A stretch of 64,000 bases of DNA from Pseudomonadota bacterium (GCA_039193195.1 JBCCWS010000001.1:381338-445337), one strand, 5' to 3'; counted from the first letter of the stretch, positions 15,855 through 25,675 are shown. Made by a program: numbers and translations. The notes: generated by a model from the sequence alone, not told the origin.

Positions 15855-17099
15855 ATGCCCACCCATCTTCGACCGGCTGATAGACCTGCGAAGCCGATCC
15901 CTACTCGGATCGATGTGCCGACGCGCCGCTTTGCCTACGTGTTGCACCGTGCCGATGCGATGCTCATGAACCCTGCTCTCGCTAGCCATCCGCAGCGCGT
16001 TGCGGTAGCTGGCGACATTCCGGCAGGAGTGGAGTTGCTGTTGAGAGACGTTCGGGTCGCCACTGCTGATGGGGCTCAAACCGTTGGTGATGTCATCATG
16101 GCTGGCCGCGCCGACGCGGCGCTCCCCGATCCGGTCGATCTGGCGGAATTGCGCGAGGCGATCGCCCTCGGGCGTGAACGCGGTGCGCAATACCTCGGCC
16201 TGTCCGCGGTAGCGGCCGACGCTTCGCGGGATGGGCAGGATTTGCACTGCGCCGATCAACGGACTTGCACCGGGGGCGCCCTCACCGCAGGTGCCACCCA
16301 CTACGCGTTAGATCAGGCCATGGCTCGTCTCGCACGCCCCTACCCCCGTTCGACCTTGGCGGTTCTCGGCGCCACCACCACGGTCGGTCGAACGGTGGCG
16401 GCCCTACTCGGAGAGCGCGTCGAGCGCTTGGTGTTGATCGGCGACGCGCACTACGGTGAGGTGATCGGCCGTCAGTCCCTACTTAGCGCAGCCGCTCGTG
16501 TGTGTCGGCACCTGGCCCTCGGTGCCGGCGAGGGTCCCCTCGCGCGGCGCCTGCAAGAGCTGGCGATGCGTCAGACCCTCCTCGACAACAGCCGGGAGCT
16601 GGCCGAATGCGCGATCCGCGAAGGCCTGCTCGTGGTGACGGCGGACCGTCGCCACCTGCGTCTTGCCGATATTGCGGTGATCAGCGGAGGCGTGCGCAGC
16701 TTGAACAGCGAGTGCCTGCCCCAGGCGGGGTTGATCTGCGATCTACGTCGTCCGCGTGCGATCAGCCGACGCTTGGCATGGGATCGGCCAGACCTGCTGG
16801 TCATCGATCCGGTTAGCTTTGACCTAGACGGTGCCGAGGGGCCGAAGGGGTTGTTCGGTACCCGCGGCCTGCCCGCATCGTTGGTGGAGACACTGGTGGC
16901 TTCGCTAGGTGCGTCCCTGCCCCCGGGGTACCGCGCTGCCGCTGTACACGAGCCCTGGCACGCCAGCTGTCTGCTCATGGCGGAGGCCGGTCGCCTAGGA
17001 TTCCGCCCCAGTCCTGTGTGCAGCTTCCAGACGCGCGTCGAAGAGGCCCGATGGGCCGGGCTCGCCAAGCTTCGCTCGCTGCCCCGGCGCCTTAGCTGA
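15855..17099 (+). CDS. Rossmann-fold protein resembling cyanobacterial acyl-ACP reductase (AAR)
   Basis: A 414-residue protein with a nucleotide-binding glycine motif GATTTVG at 172-178. The region RTCTGGALTAGATHYALDQA followed by STLAVLGATTTVGRTVAALL parallels the cyanobacterial AAR order (FTTGNTHTAY, then VAVVGATGDIGSAVCRWL). An upstream VATADGAQTVGDVI also matches AAR layout, and Cys372 in HASCLLMAEAG lies where the AAR acyl-accepting cysteine is expected. AAR reduces fatty acyl-ACP to aldehyde. This comparison is from memory and the similarity is distant; a shikimate-dehydrogenase-like enzyme is the alternative. No aldehyde-deformylating oxygenase is nearby; the upstream neighbour is a possible aldehyde-oxidising enzyme. 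ATG 15855 is preferred over TTG 15819. Confidence 0.5.
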   Translation: MPTHLRPADRPAKPIPTRIDVPTRRFAYVLHRADAMLMNPALASHPQRVAVAGDIPAGVELLLRDVRVATADGAQTVGDVIMAGRADAALPDPVDLAELREAIALGRERGAQYLGLSAVAADASRDGQDLHCADQRTCTGGALTAGATHYALDQAMARLARPYPRSTLAVLGATTTVGRTVAALLGERVERLVLIGDAHYGEVIGRQSLLSAAARVCRHLALGAGEGPLARRLQELAMRQTLLDNSRELAECAIREGLLVVTADRRHLRLADIAVISGGVRSLNSECLPQAGLICDLRRPRAISRRLAWDRPDLLVIDPVSFDLDGAEGPKGLFGTRGLPASLVETLVASLGASLPPGYRAAAVHEPWHASCLLMAEAGRLGFRPSPVCSFQTRVEEARWAGLAKLRSLPRRLS

Positions 17100-17117
17100 C
17101 GGCTCTTGGGATCGCCC

Positions 17118-18422
17118 TCAAACGACGGCGACGGCGCGGAATGACTCCTCGTCCAGTTCCCCTTCTGACTTAGCCACGGTAACCGCCACCGCCGCGTCGC
17201 CGGTGATGTTTACCACCGTTCGCGCCATGTCCAAGATCCTGTCAAAGGGCAGGATGAAGCCAACGATCAATGCCGTCTGCGCGTCCGTCACGCCGAAGGT
17301 CGAGAGCACCGTGGCCGCCAGAAATAGCGAGGCTGAGGGCACTCCGGCCGTGCCGATGGAAACCAGAGTGACCGTCAAGGCAATCAATAGGTAGTCTGTG
17401 AAGGCGAGGTCGATGCCGAATACCTGAGCCGCGAAGGTCGCGATAATCCCCTGGTACAAGGCGGTGCCGTCCATATTGATGGTGGAGCCGAGTGGCAGTA
17501 TGGACGAGGCAACCGTGTTCTTCACGCCGAGGTTGCGCTCCACGCAGTTGATGGTGATCGGCAGAGTGGCGGAGCTCGAGGAGGTAGAGTAGGCCACGGC
17601 CTGTGCATCCAGCATGCCGCGGAAGAATCGCACGAGAGGCAGCCCAAGGATGCCGCGGATTAGCCCCCCATACACGAGCAGCATGTGCACCACGCAGGCG
17701 CCGTAGACCACTAGGGTCAGCACTAGCAGCTGGCGGAGGGCGTCGATGCCGAGCGTGCCCGCCACCCAGGCCACCAGGGCAAACACGCCGAAGGGCGCGA
17801 ATTCCATGACGATCGTCGCCACCTTCAGGACAGTCTCGGCGGCCGCCTCGATCACATCGCCAAGGGGCTTCGCCTTCTCCCCGGTCAGCACGATGGCCAC
17901 GCCCAGGATCAGCGAGAAGAAAATGATGGATAGGACATCGCCGTTGGCCAGCGCGGCGACCGGGTTACGCGGCACGATGTTGATCAAGCGTTCGCCGATC
18001 GGTGCCGCTTCCGCGAGGGTCTTGGGCACGGCACCGGAGATGTCGACACCGGCGCCGGGTTCGAAGATTACCCCGAAGGTCAGGCCGACGATGATGGCGC
18101 CGAGGGTCGTGAGCATGTAGAGCCCGATCGCTTTGGCGCCGATGCCACCCAAGCGCTTCGGGTCTCCCATGGAGATCACCCCTGCCACGATGGTGGTGAA
18201 GATGAGTGGCACCACGATCATGCGAATCAGGTTGACGAAGATGTCGCCAATCCACTTGCTCGCGATCGCCAGGTCACCAAACGCGAAGCCGACCACTACG
18301 CCGCCGACGAGGGCGATCATGACTCGCTGCCACAGTAGGGTCTTGCCGCCCCGCGCGAGCCAGTAGAGACCGGCGAAGGCGCTCGCGAGAATGACCCAAT
18401 AAAGGGTGACCTGGACGGACAT
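17118..18422 (-). CDS. dicarboxylate/amino acid:cation symporter (DAACS family)
   Basis: A 434-residue inner-membrane transporter with about eight hydrophobic segments and re-entrant loops. The serine-rich loop SSSSATLPITINCVE, the LPLGSTINMDGTALYQ motif and the GTAGVPSASL/ILPFDRILDMARTVVNITGDA region match GltP/DctA transporters that import C4-dicarboxylates or glutamate/aspartate with Na+ or H+. The DMARTVVNITGD stretch holds the substrate-binding Asp, Arg and Asn. It converges on the AAR-like gene. Substrate is not assignable. Confidence 0.93.
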   Translation of the reverse strand: MSVQVTLYWVILASAFAGLYWLARGGKTLLWQRVMIALVGGVVVGFAFGDLAIASKWIGDIFVNLIRMIVVPLIFTTIVAGVISMGDPKRLGGIGAKAIGLYMLTTLGAIIVGLTFGVIFEPGAGVDISGAVPKTLAEAAPIGERLINIVPRNPVAALANGDVLSIIFFSLILGVAIVLTGEKAKPLGDVIEAAAETVLKVATIVMEFAPFGVFALVAWVAGTLGIDALRQLLVLTLVVYGACVVHMLLVYGGLIRGILGLPLVRFFRGMLDAQAVAYSTSSSSATLPITINCVERNLGVKNTVASSILPLGSTINMDGTALYQGIIATFAAQVFGIDLAFTDYLLIALTVTLVSIGTAGVPSASLFLAATVLSTFGVTDAQTALIVGFILPFDRILDMARTVVNITGDAAVAVTVAKSEGELDEESFRAVAVV

Positions 18423-18511
18423 GGCAGCTCCTTCAGTTCCGTTAGAACCCGCTCCCTACGGCGGCAGCGCTGGGCGCAGTGTAATAGGCGCGAGCGTTGG
18501 AGGACACGCGC

Positions 18512-19075
18512 CTAGGCGCCGTAGCGCTCGCGTAGGGCCTCGATGTGTGGGCGAGGGCCAGCGATGCGAAGGTGCACGCCGTCGCTGGCGAAATGGCGCT
18601 CGAGGATGCGTACGCCCTCGGCACCGTTTACCTCGCGCTCGAGGGTGGCCGAGGTGTCGAAGGGTGCCCGCAAGGTGGCCTGCACCTCGGGCAACCAGGG
18701 CGTGGGTGTCGCGTTGTTCAGGGCCTCGCCCACGGCGCCAGCATAGGCGCGAGCCAGCCCTCCCGTGCCGAGCTTGATGCCGCCGAAGTAGCGCACCACT
18801 AGGGCTCCCACCTGCACCCACTCTCTGCCGCGCAACACTTGCAGTATCGGCCTGCCGGCCGTGCCGGTTGGCTCGCCATCGTCTTTGGCGAGTTCCTGTA
18901 GCTGGCCCATCTCGTTCACGTGCCGCCACGCTATCACCTGATGGTTGGCCTTTGCATGGGCTACGCGGGAAGCCGATAGAAGCTCATCGAACTGCTCAAT
19001 CGGGGCGACGGTGGCGATAAAGCGAGAGCCTTTGGCCTCGAGTAGCCCCTCGCAGGGTGTGCGCAGGGTGATCAT
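18512..19075 (-). CDS. yigZ: YigZ/IMPACT family protein
   Basis: A 187-residue protein of the widespread YigZ/IMPACT family: an N-terminal domain with KGSRFIATVAP, DDGEPTGTAGRPILQVL and VVVRYFGGIKLGTGGLARAY-type motifs, and a small C-terminal domain. The cellular role is uncertain, with links to translation regulation. The frame extends to 19204, but the ATG at 19075 begins the conserved region. It is divergent from the propeller-protein gene with about 130 bp between them. Confidence 0.88.
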   Translation of the reverse strand: MITLRTPCEGLLEAKGSRFIATVAPIEQFDELLSASRVAHAKANHQVIAWRHVNEMGQLQELAKDDGEPTGTAGRPILQVLRGREWVQVGALVVRYFGGIKLGTGGLARAYAGAVGEALNNATPTPWLPEVQATLRAPFDTSATLEREVNGAEGVRILERHFASDGVHLRIAGPRPHIEALRERYGA

Positions 19076-19205
19076 GGCGGCATCTTCGTTCAGCGGGTGC
19101 GTACTTGCCAGCCCAGGTGGACCGTTCGCGGACTTGAACTCGATGCTGCTTTGCACGCATTGTCGACGGGAGCACCGGTGCAGACCTGAGGGAGAGGAGA
19201 TCAAC

Positions 19206-22200
19206 GTGTTCGATCGGCGGGAAACTCAAACGGCTGGGTTCGATAGGGGGGGCTGGGGATGGCGCCTCGCGCTGTGGGTCGCCGTGGGCCTGGTCGGCTC
19301 GTCACACGCCCAAGCTCAGCCGGCGGCCGCCGCCGTTGATCCGGCGCGCCTTGAGGGCATCGAGTGGCGCGCCATCGGCCCTTGGCGCGGGGGGAGGGTG
19401 ACGGCCGTGGCGGGGGTGCCGGGGCGCACGCGGGAGTACTTCATGGGCGCTGCTGGAGGCGGTGTCTGGCACACGGACAGCGCCGGTATCGCCTGGCGCA
19501 ACGTCTCCGATGAGGATTTCGGCGTGGGCACTATCGGCGCCATCGCCGTGGCGCCTTCGGATCGCAACGTGGTTTACGTGGGTACGGGTGAGGCGCCGAT
19601 TCGCGGTGTGACCACCTCCCATGGGGATGGGCTCTACCGCTCCACCGACGGCGGACGCAGCTGGTCGCACGTTGGCTTGGCAGCGACTCGCCAGATTGCC
19701 GACATCGTGGTGCACCCGAGCGATCCCGATGTGCTCTACGTGGCAGCGCAGGGTAACCCCTGGGGCGCCAGTGCGCAGCGTGGCGTGTACCGCAGCCGTG
19801 ATGGTGGCGACACTTGGGAGCAGGTGCTTTCGGTGAACCCTGACACGGGCGCGACGGACCTCTCGATGGATCCGCAGAACCCACGAGTGCTGTTCGCTGC
19901 TATGTGGCACCACCGTCGCAACCCGTGGTACGTGCGTTCCGGTGGCGACGGGGGCGGCATCTACCGCAGCACCGATGGGGGTGATACTTGGACGCGCCTA
20001 GAGGGCGGACTGCCGGGTCTTATCGGCAAGGTGGGTGTAGCGGTATCACCAGCGAATTCACGACGCGTGTACGCCATCGTGGAGGCCGAGGAAGGAGGTC
20101 TCTACCGCTCGGACGACGGCGGCGATCAGTGGACCCGGCTAAACGGCGAGCGCCTGATCCAGGCGCGCGCCTGGTACTACAATCACATCGCCGCCGACCC
20201 GCAAGATGAGAACACGGTCTACGTGCTGAACGTGCGCATGTTCAAGTCGATCGACGGCGGGCACACCTTCTCCGGACTCAGCGGCCCCCACGGCGACCAC
20301 CACGATTTGTGGATCAACCCCGACGATCCGCGCAACATGATCAATGCCAACGATGGCGGCGCAACGGTGACCTTCGACGCAGGCAGCACCTGGTCTACGC
20401 TCAACAATCAGCCAACGGCTCAGTTCTACCGCGTCTCCACCGACGATCGCTTTCCCTTCTGGATCTACGGTGGCCAGCAGGACAACACGACCGTCGCCAT
20501 CGCGAGCCAGACCCTGGACGGCGGTATTGGTGCTGAGGACTTCCACCCCGTTGGGGGCGGGGAGAGCGCTCACGTGGCCTTCAACCCGGCCGACCCACGC
20601 CATGTCTACGCCACCACGATCAACGCCACGCTCACCGAGTACGACATGGCGACGCGCAGCCTGCGACCGATCAAGCCCTACCCAGAGTATGTGTTCGGTC
20701 GCGATGTACGTGAGCACCGCTACCGCACCAACTGGAACGCGCCCGTCGCTGTCTCGCCCCACGACCCGCACGTGCTCTACTACGGGACCCACAAGCTCTT
20801 GCGCAGCGCTGATCGTGGCGTGAGTTGGGAGGAGATCAGTCCTGATCTTACTCGGGACGACGAGTCCAAGCAGGGGCGCGGAGGTGGTCCCATCACCAAC
20901 GAGCAGGCTGGAGCGGAGTTCTACAATACGATTTTCTACGTCCTGGAGTCGGTCCATCGCAAGGGTGAGCTGTGGGTCGGTTCCGACGACGGTCTGGTGC
21001 ATCGTTCGCGTGACGGCGGAAAGACCTGGCGCAATCTCACGCCATCGGGTGCTCCCGAGGCGCACGTCAATGCCATCGAGATCTCGCCGCATAATGCCGA
21101 TCGAATCTATTTGGCGATGACGGCTTACAAGCTGGACGATTTCTCTGCGTACATTTACGAGAGCCGAGATGGGGGGGAGCACTGGCGCCGCATCGATGGT
21201 GGCCTGCCGCCCGAGACCTTTGTGCGTGTCGTACGCGAGGATCCAAAGCGCGCAGGTCTTCTCTACGCGGGGACCGAGGCTGGAATGTTCTTCAGTCCGG
21301 ACAGCGGCGCGCACTGGCAGTCACTACGCCTGAACTTGCCGCCCGTACCGATCACGGATTTGAAGATCCGCCACGATCGCTTGGTGGCGGCGACTCAGGG
21401 GCGTGGCTTCTGGATCCTCGATGACCTAAGTACCATGCGTGCAACGCTCTTGCCCCTGCGCACGCCGGTGCACGCCTACACGCCCGCCCAGGCCATCATG
21501 CTCGCGCGCGGTGGCGGGCGGCGCAGTGCCCATGAGGGAAAGAACCCAGCGGACGGCGCGGTGCTCTACTACCACCTCTCCCCGCCAAGCGAGGGCGATG
21601 GAGAGGAGGAGCTGGCGATCACGATCGAGATCGAGGAGGCCGCTAGCGGGCGCGTGGTACGCCACTACTCTTCCGCTGGCCTGGCGGACGATGAGTGCGT
21701 TAAGGGCAACGAAGATCCCCGCAGTCCGGTGAGCATCGACAATCCGAGTGCCTCGCCGGGGCTCAATCGCTGGGTGTGGGACTTCGCCGAAGATCGCCTG
21801 AACTGCGTGGAAGACGTGCGCTTATTCGCCGGTTGGGCAGGGCCGCGAGTGGCGCCTGGAGAGTACCGCGCAGTGTTCACCTACGCTGGCGAGCAAGTGA
21901 GCGTCCCCATCAGCGTGAGACCCGATCCGCGCCTGCCCTACGATGTCGAGGGACATGCGGCCAGAAGCGCCGCTTTGCGCCAAACCGTGACGTTGATGAA
22001 CAGCCTCCTGGGCACCTTAGATCGGGCGCGCCATGTGCGCGAGGCGCTGACAGATGCCCGCGGGCGCTTGGACGGTCTGGGGCAAAGCGGGGCGACGCTC
22101 ACGCGCCTGGCGGACGAGGCGATCGTGCGCCTGGATGCGTGGGAGCAGACTGTGACGCAGCCCTTGCACAAAACCTTCGAGGACGACATCAACTGGCCGA

Positions 22201-22418
22201 ACATGATCGATGTGCAAGTGCGCCATTTAATCGATGCCATCGATTCAGCTGGCACGCCGGTGACAGTCGGCGCCAAGCGCCGTCTGTCCGATCTGGAGCA
22301 AGTGTGGGCGGGGCGCATCGACGCGTTGGCGGCGATTCACGACGAGTACCTGGCGCCGTTCAACTCAGGTATGCGTGAGCGCGGTGAGCCGTACGTGGAA
22401 GCGGTGTTGCAGCCCTAG
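19206..22418 (+). CDS. large exported Asp-box (BNR) beta-propeller protein, VPS10/glycosyl-hydrolase-like
   Basis: About 1070 residues. A GTG at 19206 preceded by GGAGAGGAG is the likely start, giving the signal peptide RLALWVAVGLVGSSHAQAQ. The body is a tandem beta-propeller with at least nine Asp-box repeats, such as STDGGRSW, SRDGGDTW, STDGGDTW, SDDGGDQW, SIDGGHTF, SADRGVSW and SRDGGKTW. A C-terminal region of about 300 residues follows, with a beta domain (ISVRPDPRLPYDVEG) and a helical tail. Such proteins are secreted and usually annotated as glycosyl hydrolase or sortilin-like; no catalytic centre can be assigned. Confidence 0.85.
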   Translation: MFDRRETQTAGFDRGGWGWRLALWVAVGLVGSSHAQAQPAAAAVDPARLEGIEWRAIGPWRGGRVTAVAGVPGRTREYFMGAAGGGVWHTDSAGIAWRNVSDEDFGVGTIGAIAVAPSDRNVVYVGTGEAPIRGVTTSHGDGLYRSTDGGRSWSHVGLAATRQIADIVVHPSDPDVLYVAAQGNPWGASAQRGVYRSRDGGDTWEQVLSVNPDTGATDLSMDPQNPRVLFAAMWHHRRNPWYVRSGGDGGGIYRSTDGGDTWTRLEGGLPGLIGKVGVAVSPANSRRVYAIVEAEEGGLYRSDDGGDQWTRLNGERLIQARAWYYNHIAADPQDENTVYVLNVRMFKSIDGGHTFSGLSGPHGDHHDLWINPDDPRNMINANDGGATVTFDAGSTWSTLNNQPTAQFYRVSTDDRFPFWIYGGQQDNTTVAIASQTLDGGIGAEDFHPVGGGESAHVAFNPADPRHVYATTINATLTEYDMATRSLRPIKPYPEYVFGRDVREHRYRTNWNAPVAVSPHDPHVLYYGTHKLLRSADRGVSWEEISPDLTRDDESKQGRGGGPITNEQAGAEFYNTIFYVLESVHRKGELWVGSDDGLVHRSRDGGKTWRNLTPSGAPEAHVNAIEISPHNADRIYLAMTAYKLDDFSAYIYESRDGGEHWRRIDGGLPPETFVRVVREDPKRAGLLYAGTEAGMFFSPDSGAHWQSLRLNLPPVPITDLKIRHDRLVAATQGRGFWILDDLSTMRATLLPLRTPVHAYTPAQAIMLARGGGRRSAHEGKNPADGAVLYYHLSPPSEGDGEEELAITIEIEEAASGRVVRHYSSAGLADDECVKGNEDPRSPVSIDNPSASPGLNRWVWDFAEDRLNCVEDVRLFAGWAGPRVAPGEYRAVFTYAGEQVSVPISVRPDPRLPYDVEGHAARSAALRQTVTLMNSLLGTLDRARHVREALTDARGRLDGLGQSGATLTRLADEAIVRLDAWEQTVTQPLHKTFEDDINWPNMIDVQVRHLIDAIDSAGTPVTVGAKRRLSDLEQVWAGRIDALAAIHDEYLAPFNSGMRERGEPYVEAVLQP

Positions 22419-22424
22419 CGATCG

Positions 22425-23444
22425 ATGGCGGACGTTGATGTGGTGAAGAAGTCGGCCGTCGAGGCAGCTCATCCTTTCGATAGGTTGACGCCTAGCTTCA
22501 TCCTCGACGCCCTCGAAGCGCAGGGCCTAGCTTGCGACGGCCGCCTGCTCGCTCTGAACAGCTACGAGAACCGCGTCTACCAGGCGGGCCTCGATGAGGC
22601 GGAGCCGGTGATAGTCAAGTTCTATCGACCCGGGCGTTGGAGCGCGGAGCAGATACAGGAGGAGATCGACTTCACCTGCGAGCTCGATGAGCTTGAGTGT
22701 CCGGTAGTAGCGCCCTTGTTCGATGGCGATGATGAGGCGCTGTTCGAACACGCGGGCTTTTTCTACACGATTTCGCCCCGTCGCGGCGGTCGGGCACCGG
22801 AGCTTGATGACCTGAGCAACCTCGAGGTCTTCGGACGTACCCTTGGGCGCATGCACCAGGCGGGCGCGGCGGAGGATTTCGAGCATCGTCCGGTGCTCGA
22901 TGCTCAGGGTTTCGGCCACGACAGCGTCGAGTTTCTCCTCGCCAGCGAGATGGTGCCCCCAGAGCTACAGGAGGCTTGGGAGGCTGTCGCTCGCCAGGTG
23001 TTGCTGGAAGTGGACGCGCACATGGACTTCGTGCCAGCGAGTCGATGGATTCGCTGCCATGGTGATTGCCACGCTGGCAACGTGCTGTGGCGCGAGTACA
23101 CGCCCTGGTTCGTGGACTTCGACGACGCGCGGACCGCGCCTCGCATCCAAGACCTGTGGATGTTGCTCTCTGGCGATCGCGATCGCCAGCAAGCCCAGCT
23201 AGCAAAACTGATCGCAGGCTACCGTGAATTCTGCGATTTCGATAGTACGGAGTTGAATCTCATCGAGTCGCTGAGATCCCTGCGTATGCTTCATCACAGC
23301 GCCTGGCTAGCCCGGCGTTGGGATGATCCGGCCTTCCCTCCCGCCTTTCCTTGGTTTGGCACCCAGCGCTACTGGGAGCAGCAAATTCTCGAGCTGAAGG
23401 AGCAGTTGGCTGCGATGCGTGAGCCGCCGCTGGAGCTGCTCTGA
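22425..23444 (+). CDS. srkA: stress-response kinase A (YihE/RdoA family)
   Basis: A 339-residue protein kinase of the aminoglycoside-phosphotransferase fold that protects against stress-triggered death in E. coli. Visible features are ALNSYENRVYQ (nucleotide loop), VIVKFYRP with the ATP-binding Lys, the catalytic loop HGDCHAGNVLW and the metal-binding FVDFDDARTAP. The family-typical ending YWEQQILELKEQLAAM is present. It starts six bases after the propeller gene stop, and its own stop overlaps the start of rlmKL. Confidence 0.92.
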   Translation: MADVDVVKKSAVEAAHPFDRLTPSFILDALEAQGLACDGRLLALNSYENRVYQAGLDEAEPVIVKFYRPGRWSAEQIQEEIDFTCELDELECPVVAPLFDGDDEALFEHAGFFYTISPRRGGRAPELDDLSNLEVFGRTLGRMHQAGAAEDFEHRPVLDAQGFGHDSVEFLLASEMVPPELQEAWEAVARQVLLEVDAHMDFVPASRWIRCHGDCHAGNVLWREYTPWFVDFDDARTAPRIQDLWMLLSGDRDRQQAQLAKLIAGYREFCDFDSTELNLIESLRSLRMLHHSAWLARRWDDPAFPPAFPWFGTQRYWEQQILELKEQLAAMREPPLELL

Positions 23445-25669
23445 GCGCCAGGGGCGCATCGACGGGGGCTCGGCGGTTCACGCTGACCTGTGCCCGGCAC
23501 CTGCCGTCCCTACTGTTGCAAGAGGTTGGCGAGTTCGGCTTCGAGCAGGTGCAGGAGCGCGCAGGCGCGGTGATTGCCAGCGGTGAGTTGGAAGCTGCCT
23601 ACCGTGCCTGCCTGTGGTCGCGCACGGCCGGGCGCGTCCTGATGGAGCTCGGTGCCGGTTCGGCCGCAGATGGTGACGCGCTCTACGCGACGGTGCGCGA
23701 GATCGACTGGAGCGAGCACCTGGGACCGAAGCAGACTCTCTCCGTAGCCGCCACCCTGCAGCGTGCACGCATCCGTCATAGCCACTTCGCCGCCCAGCGA
23801 GTAAAGGACGCCATCGTCGACCAATGGCGCGAGCGTAGCGGCGAGCGCCCCGACGTGCAGCCGACGCGCCCCGACGTGCCCCTGCACGTGCTGGTTCGCG
23901 GCGAGCAGGCGGTGATCTCCGTCGACCTGTCCGGAGAACCCTTGCATCGGCGCGGCTACCGGTTGGAGCAGGGGGCGGCACCGCTGCGAGAGACCCTCGC
24001 CGCGGCGTTGCTGATGCGTGCCGGATGGCCGCAGATCGCTGCTGCTGGCGGCGCATTCGTCGACCCGATGTGCGGCGCGGGCACGCTACTCATTGAGGCG
24101 GCGTGGATAGCCGGTGATGTTGCGCCTGGTCTGCCGGCTCGCCGCTACTGGGGCTTTGACGGCTGGCTCGGACACGACCGGGAGCTTTGGGAGCGCTTGC
24201 TGGAACAGGCAAGCTCGCGCGCAAGCGCTGCTCGAGATCGCTTGGCGACGGGGCGCGTACGGGGATTCGATGCCGACGGCAAGGTCTTGCGTATCGCCCA
24301 GGGCAACCTTGTGCGTGCAGGCCTGGGCGATCACGTGCCGCTAAGTCGTCGCGAGATTGCGGATGATGGGTCGCTCTCGGATCTGCCGGCTAAGGGGCTA
24401 GTGCTCGCGAATCCGCCCTACGGTGAAAGGTTGGGTGAACAGCGCGAGCTTGCGGCGCTGTACGCGAGTCTCGGTCAGCACCTGCGTCGCCACTACCGGG
24501 CGGGTTGGGCTGGCGCCGTGTTCACGGGCAATCCACCCCTTGGTCGCGAGCTCGGCCTGCGAGCCACTCGCACGCACCGCTTCATGAACGGTCCTATCGA
24601 CTGTCGCTTGCTGCAGTTCGACCTCGGGCAGGTGAGCCGACCGGTCTCGGACAAGCGCGAGCGGGGGCCTTCCGATCTATCCGCCGGCGGCCGTGAGCTG
24701 GCAAACCGCCTGGCCAAGAACCTGCGCAACCTCTCGCGCTGGCGGCGCCGAGAGAGTGTGACGTGCTATCGCCTCTACGATGGCGACCTGCCGGAGTACC
24801 GTTTCGCGATCGACCTCTACGAGACCGTGCAAGGACAACTGCACGCGCACGTGCAAGAGTACGCTGCGCCCGCCAAGATCGATCAGGCACGCGCCCGCGA
24901 ACGGGTGCGTGATGCCTTAGGGGCCGTGCGCGAGGCGCTTTCCCTGTCGCCGACGCAGGTGCACCTCAAACGGCGCCAGCGCCAACGCGGCAGTACCCAA
25001 TATGCCCGTCAGGCAGATCGCAACGATCGCCTCGAGGTGAGCGAACACGGTTATCGCCTTGAGGTGAATCTGGATGATTACCTAGATACGGGCCTGTTCT
25101 TGGATCATCGGCCCCTGCGGCGCTGGGTGATGGAGCAAGCTGACGGCGCGGACTTTCTAAATCTCTTCGCGTACACGGGGGCGGTGACCGTCGCAGCTGC
25201 AGCAGGCGGCGCCCGTGCCACCACCAGCGTCGATCTCTCCGCGACCTATCTCGATTGGGCGCAGCGCAATCTCGCCATGAACGTCCCTGAAGGCCCTTGG
25301 TCGAAGGCGGCTCATCAGTTCATCAGAGCTGATGTGATGGGATGGCTGGCGCAGCGCTGGGAGGGGCCGCAGGCGCGCTACGATGTAATCTTCGTCGACC
25401 CGCCGAGCTTTTCCACATCCAAGCGCGTGGAGGGCACCTTTGATGTGCAGCGTGATCACGTTGACCTGCTGCTGCGAGCCCTGCGCTTGTTGAAAGCGGG
25501 TGGGACTCTACTGTTTTCGAACAACTTGCGCGGTTTCAAGTTCGATCAGGCCGCGCTGCTGGCGCGGGCGGGTGTGATAGCGATCGACGATCTCACCCGG
25601 GACAGCATCCCGCTGGACTTTGCGCGCAACCCGCGCATCCACCATTGCTGGCGTCTGCGCCGCACTTAA
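23441..25669 (+). CDS. rlmL: fused 23S rRNA methyltransferase RlmK/L, with apparent CTG start
   Basis: A bifunctional enzyme: an N-terminal THUMP plus RlmL domain makes m2G2445 and a C-terminal RlmK domain makes m7G2069 in 23S rRNA (E. coli numbering). Seen here are DPMCGAGTLLIEAAW and ANPPYGERLGE in the first half, and FLNLFAYTGAVTVAAA and FVDPPSFSTSKR in the second. The first ATG/GTG/TTG in frame is TTG 23516, but the upstream in-frame codons encode FTLTCARHLPSLLLQEV, the conserved RlmL N-terminus. A CTG at 23441, five bases after GGAG and overlapping the srkA stop as CTGA, is the best start, giving about 742 residues. Confidence 0.85.
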   Translation: MSARGASTGARRFTLTCARHLPSLLLQEVGEFGFEQVQERAGAVIASGELEAAYRACLWSRTAGRVLMELGAGSAADGDALYATVREIDWSEHLGPKQTLSVAATLQRARIRHSHFAAQRVKDAIVDQWRERSGERPDVQPTRPDVPLHVLVRGEQAVISVDLSGEPLHRRGYRLEQGAAPLRETLAAALLMRAGWPQIAAAGGAFVDPMCGAGTLLIEAAWIAGDVAPGLPARRYWGFDGWLGHDRELWERLLEQASSRASAARDRLATGRVRGFDADGKVLRIAQGNLVRAGLGDHVPLSRREIADDGSLSDLPAKGLVLANPPYGERLGEQRELAALYASLGQHLRRHYRAGWAGAVFTGNPPLGRELGLRATRTHRFMNGPIDCRLLQFDLGQVSRPVSDKRERGPSDLSAGGRELANRLAKNLRNLSRWRRRESVTCYRLYDGDLPEYRFAIDLYETVQGQLHAHVQEYAAPAKIDQARARERVRDALGAVREALSLSPTQVHLKRRQRQRGSTQYARQADRNDRLEVSEHGYRLEVNLDDYLDTGLFLDHRPLRRWVMEQADGADFLNLFAYTGAVTVAAAAGGARATTSVDLSATYLDWAQRNLAMNVPEGPWSKAAHQFIRADVMGWLAQRWEGPQARYDVIFVDPPSFSTSKRVEGTFDVQRDHVDLLLRALRLLKAGGTLLFSNNLRGFKFDQAALLARAGVIAIDDLTRDSIPLDFARNPRIHHCWRLRRT

Positions 25670-25675
25670 GCAGCT

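Noticed and set aside
20139-21314. 391-residue open frame on the minus strand inside the propeller gene
   Set aside because: It is antisense to a strongly coding Asp-box protein, has no recognisable domain, and is explained by high GC content.
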